DNA from: an uncultured Clostridia bacterium
Lineage (GTDB): Bacteria > Bacillota > Clostridia > TANB77 > CAG-508
Length of the DNA stretch: 14,254 nucleotides
Assembly (NCBI GenBank): GCA_934122085.1
Contig: CAKOVS010000018.1
Span: 1-14,254, forward strand
Direction of reading: 5' to 3'
The notes beneath the pieces are model-generated. The model saw only the letters and a program-made list of their open reading frames with translations, searched no databases and had not been told where the DNA came from. Position numbers and translations under genes: made by a program. Below, in pieces: positions 6,496 to 13,231 of this stretch; within the stretch, counting starts at the first letter, position 1; each line of letters begins with the position of its first letter.

Positions 6496-7697
6496 CTATA
6501 CATCATCCCACTATTCGAAATTTTTATAACTAATGTTATTCCAACTATTAACATTACAGATAATGAACATAATATTCCTAATAATAGTTTAAATACTCCT
6601 CCCATTTCGTCTAATACTTTTACTATTTTATCATCTGCTATTGGTTGGACTACTGCTGATGCTAAACTATACATTATGCACATTGTTGCAATTTTTATAA
6701 TAGGTGTTATACATATTCCTATTACTATAATTACACCTATTAGTCCTATTGCATTTTTTAATATAATTCCACATCCTAATACACTATCTACAACATCTCC
6801 TAAAACTTTTCCAACAACTGGTATTATCGTTGAAACTGCAGATTTTGCTGTTTTGGCAGTTATTCCATCAACACTACTACTTAGTGTTCCCTCTAATGAT
6901 ACTACACCAACAAATATTGTTAATACTATTCCTAATACCCATACAACACTTGATTTTAAAAATTTTGATAATTTTTCAATTTGCATTTTTTCTGAAATTT
7001 TGGAGATTATTGAAAATACTACTATTATTAAAACTATTGGAATTAATATATTTTTTATTAAATTTGCAATAAAATTTATAGCAAATAATATAATTGGTTC
7101 TAATAATGATGTTGTTACTATGCTTCCCGTATACATCATTAATGTTAATAATAGTGGCATTAATACATTTATAAATCCAACTAAATCATCTGCTGTGTTT
7201 TTAACGATTTTTATTGTTTCTGTAAAATTTGACATTATAAGTGTTACAATTAATATGTATTGAACAAAATAAATTATTTGAGATATATTTTTATTTTCTA
7301 GATTATCTGTTACTGATTTTAAAATTCCATGAATTACAATTATTACTAATATACTGATTAATGTTTTTAAGCTTGTTGTTATTTCTTTTCCAAACATTTT
7401 AAATATTTTTTGATATAATGTTTTATTATCTACTTTTCCTTGTATTGCTTGATTTAGCATATCTCCTAAATTTACATCTTCAAGGAAGTCTCCTGTATAT
7501 TTGTCTGCTTCTTTTATAAAGCTATTTATATTAAATTTTTCTTGTGTATTATTCATTATTTCATTTTCTGTATCTGCAAATACTTTAGTTGGTATAATTA
7601 TACTTATGAATATAATCATTATTATTATATATTTTTTTAATTTTCTGAAATTATATTTTTTTCTATAACATCTAAATGTTAATATTGATTCATTCAT
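6492..7697 (-). CDS. spoIIIAE: Stage III sporulation protein AE
   Basis: A 401-residue polytopic membrane protein, nearly the B. subtilis length (399). A basic stretch and a hydrophobic segment (about 23-36) end in VFA at 39-41, a plausible signal-peptidase site, as expected for SpoIIIAE, which carries a signal peptide. A soluble region (about 42-105) and several long hydrophobic helices follow, with the conserved features LLPLLLTLMMYTGS-like (MPLLLTLMMYTG), VSLEGTLSSSVDGITAKTAKSA, and IIPVVGKVLGDVVDSVLGC. In the family it is a membrane subunit of the mother-cell channel needed for sigma-G activity in the forespore. The ribosome binding site AAAAGG is 13 bases from the ATG, which is long, and a hairpin at 7738-7780 lies in the 87-base gap after spoIIIAD. 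Expression may therefore be tuned at this point. Confidence 0.96.
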   Translation of the reverse strand: MNESILTFRCYRKKYNFRKLKKYIIIMIIFISIIIPTKVFADTENEIMNNTQEKFNINSFIKEADKYTGDFLEDVNLGDMLNQAIQGKVDNKTLYQKIFKMFGKEITTSLKTLISILVIIVIHGILKSVTDNLENKNISQIIYFVQYILIVTLIMSNFTETIKIVKNTADDLVGFINVLMPLLLTLMMYTGSIVTTSLLEPIILFAINFIANLIKNILIPIVLIIVVFSIISKISEKMQIEKLSKFLKSSVVWVLGIVLTIFVGVVSLEGTLSSSVDGITAKTAKSAVSTIIPVVGKVLGDVVDSVLGCGIILKNAIGLIGVIIVIGICITPIIKIATMCIMYSLASAVVQPIADDKIVKVLDEMGGVFKLLLGILCSLSVMLIVGITLVIKISNSGMMYR

Positions 7698-7737
7698 TTT
7701 TTATTTCATTCCTTTTCTCTTGTTCAAGTCTAAATTG

Positions 7738-7780
7738 AAAAATAATTAAATTTTGGCAAGCAAAAATTGTAATTATTTTT
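7738..7780 (-). other. Intercistronic hairpin between spoIIIAD and spoIIIAE
   Basis: An 11-bp perfect stem (7738-7748 with 7770-7780) continues after one unpaired base with a 6-bp stem (7749-7754 with 7763-7768) around an 8-base loop. As minus-strand RNA it forms right after the spoIIIAD stop. The T-rich bases after it (CAATTT) are not a clean U-tract, so it is more likely a partial attenuator, processing site or stabiliser than a full terminator. Nothing else is seen in the gap. Confidence 0.5.
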
Positions 7781-7784
7781 TAAT

Positions 7785-8174
7785 TCATGGTAAAATTTCT
7801 ATAACTAATTCCAATAAACTCGTTATAATTGGTATTGACATTGCAATAATTATTACTTTACTTCCTATTTCTATTTTACTTGCTATTGCTTTCTCGCCTG
7901 CATCTGAACAAATACTTACAGCAAATTCTGTTATAAATGCTATTCCTGTAATTTTTAGTAAAATACTTAAAAAACTTTTATTTATATATGTTTTATTTGC
8001 CAATGATTGTAATAAATTAATAATTCCTGTTAATTTTTGAATTGCTAATACTAATATTAATACTCCTGCTATCATTGATACATATATTGCAAATTCTGGC
8101 TTATATTGTTTTAGAATTACAATTATTATTAGTGCAAGTAAACCTATCCCTATTATTTTAATTACATCTGCCAT
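7785..8174 (-). CDS. spoIIIAD: Stage III sporulation protein AD
   Basis: A 129-residue membrane protein, similar to the 133 of B. subtilis. Hydrophobic helices cover about 4-21, 29-49, 72-84 and 104-128. The family pattern is clear: IIGIGLLALIIIVILKQYKPEFAIYVSM, LLKITGIAFITEFAVSICSDAGEKAIASKIE, and VIIIAMSIPIITSLLELV. It is a small integral membrane subunit of the SpoIIIA channel. The start is odd. GAAGGG (8194-8189) is 14 bases from this ATG but six bases from another ATG at 8182 that opens only a six-codon frame (MEIWQM, then stop). A two-base difference would join that ATG to the gene and give MEIADVIKIIG, a more typical SpoIIIAD N-terminus. Confidence 0.94.
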   Translation of the reverse strand: MADVIKIIGIGLLALIIIVILKQYKPEFAIYVSMIAGVLILVLAIQKLTGIINLLQSLANKTYINKSFLSILLKITGIAFITEFAVSICSDAGEKAIASKIEIGSKVIIIAMSIPIITSLLELVIEILP

Positions 8175-8207
8175 ATTTCCATCTTATTCCCTTCTATTTG
8201 GAATTGA

Positions 8208-8402
8208 TTATAAATCAAATAATGTTCTAACTGTATTAAATAATGAACTTATTTGTTGAATAACCATTGATAATACAATTACAAGTCCAGCAAGTGTTGT
8301 CATCATTGCTTGATCTTCTCTTCCAGCTCTTACTAATACTTGATGCAATACTGCTACTAAAATTCCGACTGCAGCAATCTTAAATAATAAGTTTATATCC
8401 AT
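8208..8402 (-). CDS. spoIIIAC: Stage III sporulation protein AC
   Basis: A 64-residue protein with two transmembrane helices (about 4-22 and 33-54) separated by the conserved loop VLVRAGREDQAMM. B. subtilis SpoIIIAC has 68 residues. The start is placed at ATG 8402 because AAGGA lies about eight bases upstream. A longer frame from 8447 would run through that ribosome binding site and add a charged tail the family lacks. It is a membrane subunit of the SpoIIIA complex and lies between spoIIIAB (45 bases upstream) and spoIIIAD (33 bases downstream). Confidence 0.95.
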   Translation of the reverse strand: MDINLLFKIAAVGILVAVLHQVLVRAGREDQAMMTTLAGLVIVLSMVIQQISSLFNTVRTLFDL

Positions 8403-8447
8403 AAAAAACATCCTTTCTTTTTTCCCTAAAGACATTACACATTTCAA

Positions 8448-8960
8448 TTAAATTAATATAATTACAAAGACTAGTCCTACAACTACTCCTAATGTTTTAT
8501 ACATTTTTTGATTTTTCTTTCTTGCTTCTTCAGCTTTTTCTATTTGAATATTTAAAAAACTTTCAGTTACTTCAATCTCATTTACTTGACTATCTGCATC
8601 AGTTTGTCCTAAGACTTTTCCTAATTCTTTTAAAATATCTTTGTCTTCTTGTGTTATACTTATATCTGCTTCTTGAATTGCGTCCATCCAAGAATATTTT
8701 ACATTTTCAAATGCTAATTTATATGTCATGTTTTCAAATATCTCTTCAATTTTACTTGATTTTTCTTGTGATATTTGATTAAAAATTTCTGCCAATGGCT
8801 CATATGTAAACTTTATTTTAGTTTTTATTATATTTAAAATGTTTTTAAATTGTCTTAATTCTTTTACTCTATTTTCATACATTTTGGAGATTAAAATTCC
8901 AATTCCTGTCGATAATGAAAATATCGCAAATAATAATATTGTTTTTACGCAATAATACAT
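8448..8960 (-). CDS. spoIIIAB: Stage III sporulation protein AB
   Basis: A 170-residue protein, nearly identical in length to the B. subtilis protein (171). It has an N-terminal transmembrane helix (about 4-25), a helical soluble region (about 28-150) with the family features KELRQFKNILNIIKTKI, YEPLAEIFNQI, LKELGKVLGQTDADSQ and EEARKKNQKMYKTLG, and a C-terminal transmembrane helix (about 154-170). The soluble part resembles the GspF/PilC platform fold of type II secretion and type IV pilus systems, and in the family it probably works with the SpoIIIAA ATPase. The ATG overlaps the end of spoIIIAA by 16 bases, with AAAGGAGA as ribosome binding site inside spoIIIAA. Confidence 0.95.
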   Translation of the reverse strand: MYYCVKTILLFAIFSLSTGIGILISKMYENRVKELRQFKNILNIIKTKIKFTYEPLAEIFNQISQEKSSKIEEIFENMTYKLAFENVKYSWMDAIQEADISITQEDKDILKELGKVLGQTDADSQVNEIEVTESFLNIQIEKAEEARKKNQKMYKTLGVVVGLVFVIILI

Positions 8961-9839
8961 TTCGAATCTCCTTTCTGTTTAGAATTTAATTGAATTATTC
9001 TTTCAAATATATGATTATTTATTAATTGTGCCATCCATGGATTTTTACATACATCTTCTATATCATTTCCATGTGCTGTGAAAACTCCTTTAACTCCTGA
9101 ACACATTACATAATTTATTGCTTCAATGTCTTCTTTACTTCCTATCTCATCACATGCTATAATTTGTGGTGCCATAGAGCGTACTAGTATTCTCATTGCT
9201 TCTGGCTTTGGAACATTGTCTATTACATCTGTTCTTATTCCTATATCATTTTGAGGAATTCCTTTATATATTGCTGCAATTTCTCCTCTTTCATCAACTA
9301 CTCCTATTGTCTGTCCTTTAAATCTTCCAAATCCATTACTTAAATTTCTTATTATGTCTCTTAATAATGTTGTTTTTCCACCTCCGTGGTGGTGATATTA
9401 TTAATGTGTTATATATTGTGTTTGTCTCAGAATTTATTATATTTGACATTACTTTTTGACTACATCCAATTTGTTGTCTTGCTATTCTAATATTTAAACT
9501 TGATATGTAATTTATATTTATAATCTGTCCATTTTCTATTACTCCACTTCCTACTATTCCTACTCTGTTTCCTCCTCTTATTGTTATAAATCCTTCACAT
9601 ATTTGTCTTCTATAAGAATATATTGAGTTTTCACAGATTTTTTCAAATGTTTGTAATAGTTCTTGCTGACTTACTATGTATTCTGCTAATACCGTTTCTT
9701 GTCCAATTTTTAGACATAATTGTTTATTGCTTCTTAAACGTATTTCTTCTATTTTGTTTTCTTCTGTTCCTATATTTGATATTATTTCTTTTCTTAATGT
9801 TATTGGTAAATATTCTAATACTATTTCTAATTCTGACAC
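8945..9839 (-). CDS. spoIIIAA: Stage III sporulation protein AA, ATPase, with a frameshift
   Basis: SpoIIIAA is the secretion-type ATPase (VirB11/PilT-like) of the SpoIIIA complex, acting on the mother-cell side. Two frames together encode 297 residues (B. subtilis 307). The first frame runs from GTG 9839, five bases after AGGAGG, to SPP at 149-151, the start of Walker A. One extra base (minus-strand C, position 9386) then shifts the frame, and without correction the protein would end 16 codons later. Reading on after that base gives GGGKTTLLRD (152-161), DERGEIAAI (182-190) and Walker B IIACDEIG (226-233) with no further stop to 8945. The intact downstream half argues for a sequencing error, a very recent mutation, or recoding rather than an old pseudogene. 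The product is not functional as a conventionally translated gene. Confidence 0.9.
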
Positions 9840-9863
9840 TTTTTCCTCCTTTTCTTATACAAC

Positions 9864-9897
9864 AAAAAAGAACATATATTATATATATATGCTCTTT
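9864..9897 (-). terminator. Terminator of yebC
   Basis: A 13-bp stem (9885-9897 with 9867-9879) with one G-U pair and a 5-base loop. On the minus strand it is followed by a run of T (9869-9864). It lies 32 bases after the yebC stop and 25 bases before the spoIIIAA start. I could not identify a convincing sigma-E promoter for spoIIIA in the remaining bases. Confidence 0.75.
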
Positions 9898-9928
9898 CTT
9901 TATATTTTAGAACTAATTATTAATTTTT

Positions 9929-10654
9929 TTACATATCCCAATTATGATATACATCCATTACATCATCTAATTCTTCAAGTCTTTCTATTAATCTTTCCAT
10001 TTTTTCAGCTCCATCATCATCTAAAGAAACTGTTGTTGTTGGAACCATTTGAACATCTGCTTCTAAGAATGTTAATCCTGCTTGTTCAAGTTTTTCTCTA
10101 ACTTCTGAGAAATTTGATGGGTCTGTAGTAATTTCATATACATCATCAGATGATGTGAAATCTTCTGCTCCAGCATCTAATGCTAACATCATTAATTCTT
10201 CTTCATCCATATCTGTTGATTCTTTTTCAATTACTATTACACCTTTTTTGTTGAACATATATGATACACATCCTGATGTTCCTAAGTTTCCACCAGCTTT
10301 ATCAAATACATGTCTTACATCTGAAGCTGTTCTATTTCTGTTATCTGTGTTTGCATTTACTATTACTGCAACTCCACATGGTCCATATCCTTCATAGGTT
10401 ATTTCTTCATATACAGCTGTGCTTCCTTCTCCTGATGCTTTTTTGATTGCATTGTTTATTGTATCATTTGGCATATTTGCTGCTTTGCATTTTGCTATAA
10501 CATCTTTTAGTTTTGAATTTCCTGCTGGATCTGGTCCTCCTGCTTTTACTGCTATTAATAATTCTCTTCCTAATTTTGTGAATACTTTTCCTCTTGCTGC
10601 ATCTGCTTTTCCTTTTTTGGCTTGTATATTGTGCCATTTGCTATGTCCTGACAT
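9929..10654 (-). CDS. yebC: YebC/PmpR/TACO1-family factor
   Basis: A 241-residue member of the YebC/PmpR/TACO1 family at normal length. The N-terminus MSGHSKWHNIQAKKGKADAA and the sequences GRELLIAVKAGGPDP, ANMPNDTINNAIKKASG, YEEITYEGYGPCGVAVIV and NRNRTASDVRHVF-KAGGNLG are hallmarks. The family was long annotated as transcription regulators. More recent work reports that YebC and mitochondrial TACO1 act on the ribosome to relieve stalling at proline runs. The MSGHSKW opening suggests the classical YebC type rather than the YeeI type. AGGAGG lies eight bases before the ATG. It has its own promoter and terminator, and sits between the Xaa-Pro peptidase gene and spoIIIAA, where efp lies in B. 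subtilis. Confidence 0.96.
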   Translation of the reverse strand: MSGHSKWHNIQAKKGKADAARGKVFTKLGRELLIAVKAGGPDPAGNSKLKDVIAKCKAANMPNDTINNAIKKASGEGSTAVYEEITYEGYGPCGVAVIVNANTDNRNRTASDVRHVFDKAGGNLGTSGCVSYMFNKKGVIVIEKESTDMDEEELMMLALDAGAEDFTSSDDVYEITTDPSNFSEVREKLEQAGLTFLEADVQMVPTTTVSLDDDGAEKMERLIERLEELDDVMDVYHNWDM

Positions 10655-10688
10655 CTCTAATTCCTCCTATTTGTAACTTAATGCAATT

Positions 10689-10717
10689 ATTATAACACAT
10701 TATTTTGTTTTTGTGTA
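10689..10717 (-). promoter_or_regulatory. Extended -10 promoter of yebC
   Basis: The minus strand has TGTTATAAT (10697-10689), an exact extended -10 element (TGnTATAAT), with TACACA (10717-10712) as a weak -35 at 17 bases. It lies in the 92-base gap after the Xaa-Pro peptidase gene, where no terminator is visible, so yebC may also receive read-through. Confidence 0.75.
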
Positions 10718-10746
10718 GATGTTTTTGTTATTTTTTACAATTATTG

Positions 10747-11805
10747 TTATATAACCACATACTCTTTATTTGACTTAGTTAATGCTTCACAACCACCTTT
10801 AGTAATTAAAACTGTATCTTCAATTCTAACACCAAATTGTCCTGCAATATAAATTCCAGGCTCATCTGTTACAACCATATTTTCTTTTAGTGTATTTTCA
10901 GATCTTGTACTAATAATTGGTGATTCATGAATATCTAATCCAACTCCATGCCCTAAAGCATGTATTAAATCATAATTATTTAATCTAAAATCATTATCTA
11001 CCATTTTAGCCAACATTTTAGTACTATATCCTTCTCTCATATCATTTAATGTTTGAATTTGATTTTTTAGTACTAAATCATATACTTTTTTCATTTCTTC
11101 AGGTACTTCTCCCACAAAAAATGTTCTTGTCATATCTGAACAATATCCATCAATTTTACATCCCATGTCTATTGTTATAATATCTTTTTCTTGTATTTTT
11201 CTATCTGTTGGAACTGCATGTGGTTTTGAAGAATTTTCACCAGATGCAACTATTGTGTCAAATGATGTTCCTTCTGCATTTTTATAATAGTAATCATCTA
11301 TTTCTCTTGCAATTTGCTTTTCTGTCATACCAGGCTTTATATATCCTAATATATATTCAAAACAGTCATCTGTTACTTTACATGCTTTTTGTATAGATTC
11401 AATTTCTTCTTCATCTTTTATCATTCTTTGTTTTTCTATCATATTTTCTGTTTCTACAAAATTGTTTATTTTAAATCTATGAATATATTCTTTATATTTG
11501 GCATACGTTACATAATTTTCTTCAAATCCTACATTTTCACAAAACATAAAAAAGTTTTCATAATCATCTATTGATAATCCTCTCATATCATATACAACTA
11601 TTTCATCAAATAATGTTAATGTATTATGAACATCTTCAATATATCTTGAATCTGTTAAAAATATATTTTCTTTTCTTGTTACTAATAATATTCCTTCTGC
11701 TTGTATATTAGTTAAATATCTTATATTTACTGGATTTGATACTATCATACCTTGCAAATCCATACTCAATAGTTTGTTTCTTAACCATTGCATTTTCCTA
11801 TTCAT
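10747..11805 (-). CDS. Xaa-Pro aminopeptidase (M24B), YqhT-like
   Basis: A 352-residue cytosolic metallopeptidase, the length of B. subtilis YqhT (353). A creatinase-type N-terminal domain (about 1-125, with NIRYLTN and FLTDSRYIEDV) precedes the pita-bread M24 domain (about 133-352). All five metal ligands are visible: D213 (TIDMG), D224 (SDMTRT), H286 (GHGVGLDIHE), E315 (DEPG) and E329 (RIED). H196 in SSKPHAVP is the expected substrate-side histidine. It should remove an N-terminal residue that precedes proline, probably in peptide turnover. The start at 11805 has AAGG 12 bases upstream. It is 25 bases behind the prepilin peptidase gene and likely the last gene of the yqeG operon. pepP, pepQ and ypdF have all been used for such proteins, so no symbol is given. 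Confidence 0.95.
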   Translation of the reverse strand: MNRKMQWLRNKLLSMDLQGMIVSNPVNIRYLTNIQAEGILLVTRKENIFLTDSRYIEDVHNTLTLFDEIVVYDMRGLSIDDYENFFMFCENVGFEENYVTYAKYKEYIHRFKINNFVETENMIEKQRMIKDEEEIESIQKACKVTDDCFEYILGYIKPGMTEKQIAREIDDYYYKNAEGTSFDTIVASGENSSKPHAVPTDRKIQEKDIITIDMGCKIDGYCSDMTRTFFVGEVPEEMKKVYDLVLKNQIQTLNDMREGYSTKMLAKMVDNDFRLNNYDLIHALGHGVGLDIHESPIISTRSENTLKENMVVTDEPGIYIAGQFGVRIEDTVLITKGGCEALTKSNKEYVVI

Positions 11806-11830
11806 TCAAATTCAATTCCTTTCAATACAC

Positions 11831-12586
11831 TTATACTGCTCTATATGTTCCTAATGTGAATATTACTAAAAGTGTTTTTAATAATATATCAAATGGTACA
11901 AATATACTTATAAATGTTGCTATTACTATAAATGGTCCAAATGGTATATATTCATTTGATTTTTTTATTTTGGTAACTATTAATATTATTCCTAATATTG
12001 CTCCTATTAGAAATGACATTGCTGATATTGCTAAAATATTTGATACTCCAAAATATAGCCCTAATGCTCCCATTAATTTTACATCGCCAAATCCTAGTGC
12101 TTCTTTTCCATATATTAAACTTCCTATTAATGTTATTGCTAAAAATATTCCTCCACCCGCTAACATTCCAAGTAACATATCTACAGTTATCGCAACATTT
12201 GACATTCCATATAAAAATGCTATTATTAATCCTATTTCAAACATTGTTAAATTTAATCTGTTTGGTATAATTTGTTGTCTATAATCTATTACAAATGCTG
12301 ATAATAACATTGGTGTTAAAATTAAATATTTTATTAAGTTTAAATTTTCTATCAGTGTTTTCTGTACTCCATACCTATATAATATTGCACAATATAATAT
12401 AGCTGTAATTAACATTAATATATAATTTGGTTTAAAGTTTATTTTGTATTCTTGGAATATTTCTTTTGAGAAGACTTTTTTGTATTCTGGTAATCTTCTA
12501 TTCATCCAGTCTACAAATTGACCTACTAATAAGCCTAATATAAATATTCCTATAAAAAATCCTATGTGTGTATCATTTATATACAT
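11831..12586 (-). CDS. Type IV prepilin peptidase (A24) without the cysteine motif
   Basis: A 251-residue polytopic membrane aspartic peptidase that cleaves the leader of type IV pilin-like proteins. The two catalytic aspartates are D101 in FVIDYRQQIIPN and D168 in GFGDVK (165-170). Hydrophobic helices fill most of the remainder (about 8-26, 55-70, 85-100, 113-127, 136-158, 171-203 and 214-245). The first cytoplasmic loop keeps NRRLP (29-33) but lacks the paired CxxC motifs that bind zinc in full PilD/ComC-type enzymes. It may therefore cleave without the N-methylation activity. No pilin or pilus-assembly gene is in the window, so its substrates (competence, Tad or other pilins) must be elsewhere. 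AAGGA is four to five bases before the ATG. It follows yqeG by 20 bases. Confidence 0.93.
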   Translation of the reverse strand: MYINDTHIGFFIGIFILGLLVGQFVDWMNRRLPEYKKVFSKEIFQEYKINFKPNYILMLITAILYCAILYRYGVQKTLIENLNLIKYLILTPMLLSAFVIDYRQQIIPNRLNLTMFEIGLIIAFLYGMSNVAITVDMLLGMLAGGGIFLAITLIGSLIYGKEALGFGDVKLMGALGLYFGVSNILAISAMSFLIGAILGIILIVTKIKKSNEYIPFGPFIVIATFISIFVPFDILLKTLLVIFTLGTYRAV

Positions 12587-12595
12587 TTTTCCTTG

Positions 12596-12616
12596 TATGG
12601 ATTATTTTAATCCATA
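12596..12616 (-). other. Hairpin over the yqeG stop codon and before the prepilin peptidase start
   Basis: A perfect 9-bp inverted repeat (12596-12604 with 12608-12616) with a 3-base loop. In the minus-strand RNA it includes the yqeG stop codon (12609-12607) and ends one base before the ribosome binding site of the next gene. There is no U-tract, so it is not a terminator. A ribosome ending yqeG would open it, which suggests translational coupling. Confidence 0.55.
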
Positions 12617-13119
12617 TCTCCTCCTTTGTTTATTTTCTTGAAATATTTTTTCTTTATAAATATTTCTATTGGCCTTTTTACTTTTGTTAGCCATATATCT
12701 TTTTCTGCTATTGGTTCTATCAAGATTGTAAACATTTTGCATCTATTTCCACCTAATACGTCTGTAAAGATTTGATCTCCAACTACTGCAACATTTTCCG
12801 GCTTTTCTTGTAATTCTTTTTGTGCCTTTAATAATCCTGTTTTTAATGGTTTTTTTGCAAAATAATTATATTTTATTTTTAGTTTTTGTGATACTTGCTC
12901 TACTTTGTCTTTTTTATTTGTATTTGATACAATATAAAATTTTATTCCATTATTTTTTAGTTGTTCTACCCATTCTACAGTTCCATTAGGCATATTTCTA
13001 TCATAATCTATTAGCGTATTATCTACATCTAATATTAATGCTTTTATATTATTCTTTTCTAAAAATTCTATTGATATTTCTTTTACATTGTTAAAATGTG
13101 CTTTTGGATATAGTATCAA
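12607..13119 (-). CDS. yqeG: YqeG-family HAD phosphatase
   Basis: A 170-residue HAD superfamily IIIA phosphatase of the YqeG type, with a cytosolic fold and an unknown physiological substrate. From the start chosen here the motifs are: motif I DVDNTL (31-36, nucleophile D31 and acid/base D33), motif II SNT (65-67), the motif III lysine in AKKP (about 90), and GDQIFTD (114-120). The start is TTG at 13119: AAGGAG (13132-13127) is seven bases upstream, and the protein then begins MILYPKAHF, as in clostridial relatives. A longer frame from TTG 13158 adds 13 basic residues but would begin upstream of the predicted transcription start. It is the first gene of an apparent operon with the prepilin peptidase and the Xaa-Pro peptidase. 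Confidence 0.93.
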   Translation of the reverse strand: MILYPKAHFNNVKEISIEFLEKNNIKALILDVDNTLIDYDRNMPNGTVEWVEQLKNNGIKFYIVSNTNKKDKVEQVSQKLKIKYNYFAKKPLKTGLLKAQKELQEKPENVAVVGDQIFTDVLGGNRCKMFTILIEPIAEKDIWLTKVKRPIEIFIKKKYFKKINKGGDMD

Positions 13120-13146
13120 TTTTTTTCTCCTTGTACTTTTTTTCAA

Positions 13147-13175
13147 ATTATATAACAATATTCGTAAAGTTGCAA
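13147..13175 (-). promoter_or_regulatory. Sigma-A promoter of the yqeG operon
   Basis: On the minus strand, TTGCAA (13175-13170) and a perfect TATAAT (13152-13147) are separated by 17 bases. Transcription would start near 13140, about 20 bases before the TTG start at 13119. It is just downstream of the DUF975 terminator, so the operon begins here. Confidence 0.85.
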
Positions 13176-13192
13176 TAGAAAATCTTAAATAA

Positions 13193-13224
13193 GAAAAAAA
13201 TGAGATGATTTAATTCATCCCATT
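13193..13224 (-). terminator. Terminator of the DUF975 gene
   Basis: A 10-bp stem (13215-13224 with 13199-13208) with one G-U pair and a 6-base loop. On the minus strand it is followed by a T-run (from 13200 to 13194), then CTTATTT. It starts eight bases after the DUF975 stop. Confidence 0.85.
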
Positions 13225-13231
13225 CTATTTT

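Noticed and set aside
6676..7263. 195-residue plus-strand reading frame antisense to spoIIIAE
   Set aside because: It lies wholly inside spoIIIAE, has no family features, and its Ile/Thr/Asn-rich composition is what the reverse strand of an A+T-rich membrane protein gene gives.
8403..8447. Longer spoIIIAC starting at 8447
   Set aside because: The extension runs through the AAGGA ribosome binding site of the 8402 start and adds a tail not typical of the family.
9676..10101. 141-residue plus-strand frame across spoIIIAA, the terminator and yebC
   Set aside because: It crosses two well-supported genes on the other strand and a terminator. No domain or ribosome binding site supports it.
13120..13158. 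Upstream TTG start for yqeG (13 extra residues)
   Set aside because: It has no ribosome binding site, and the TATAAT at 13152-13147 places the transcript start downstream of it.
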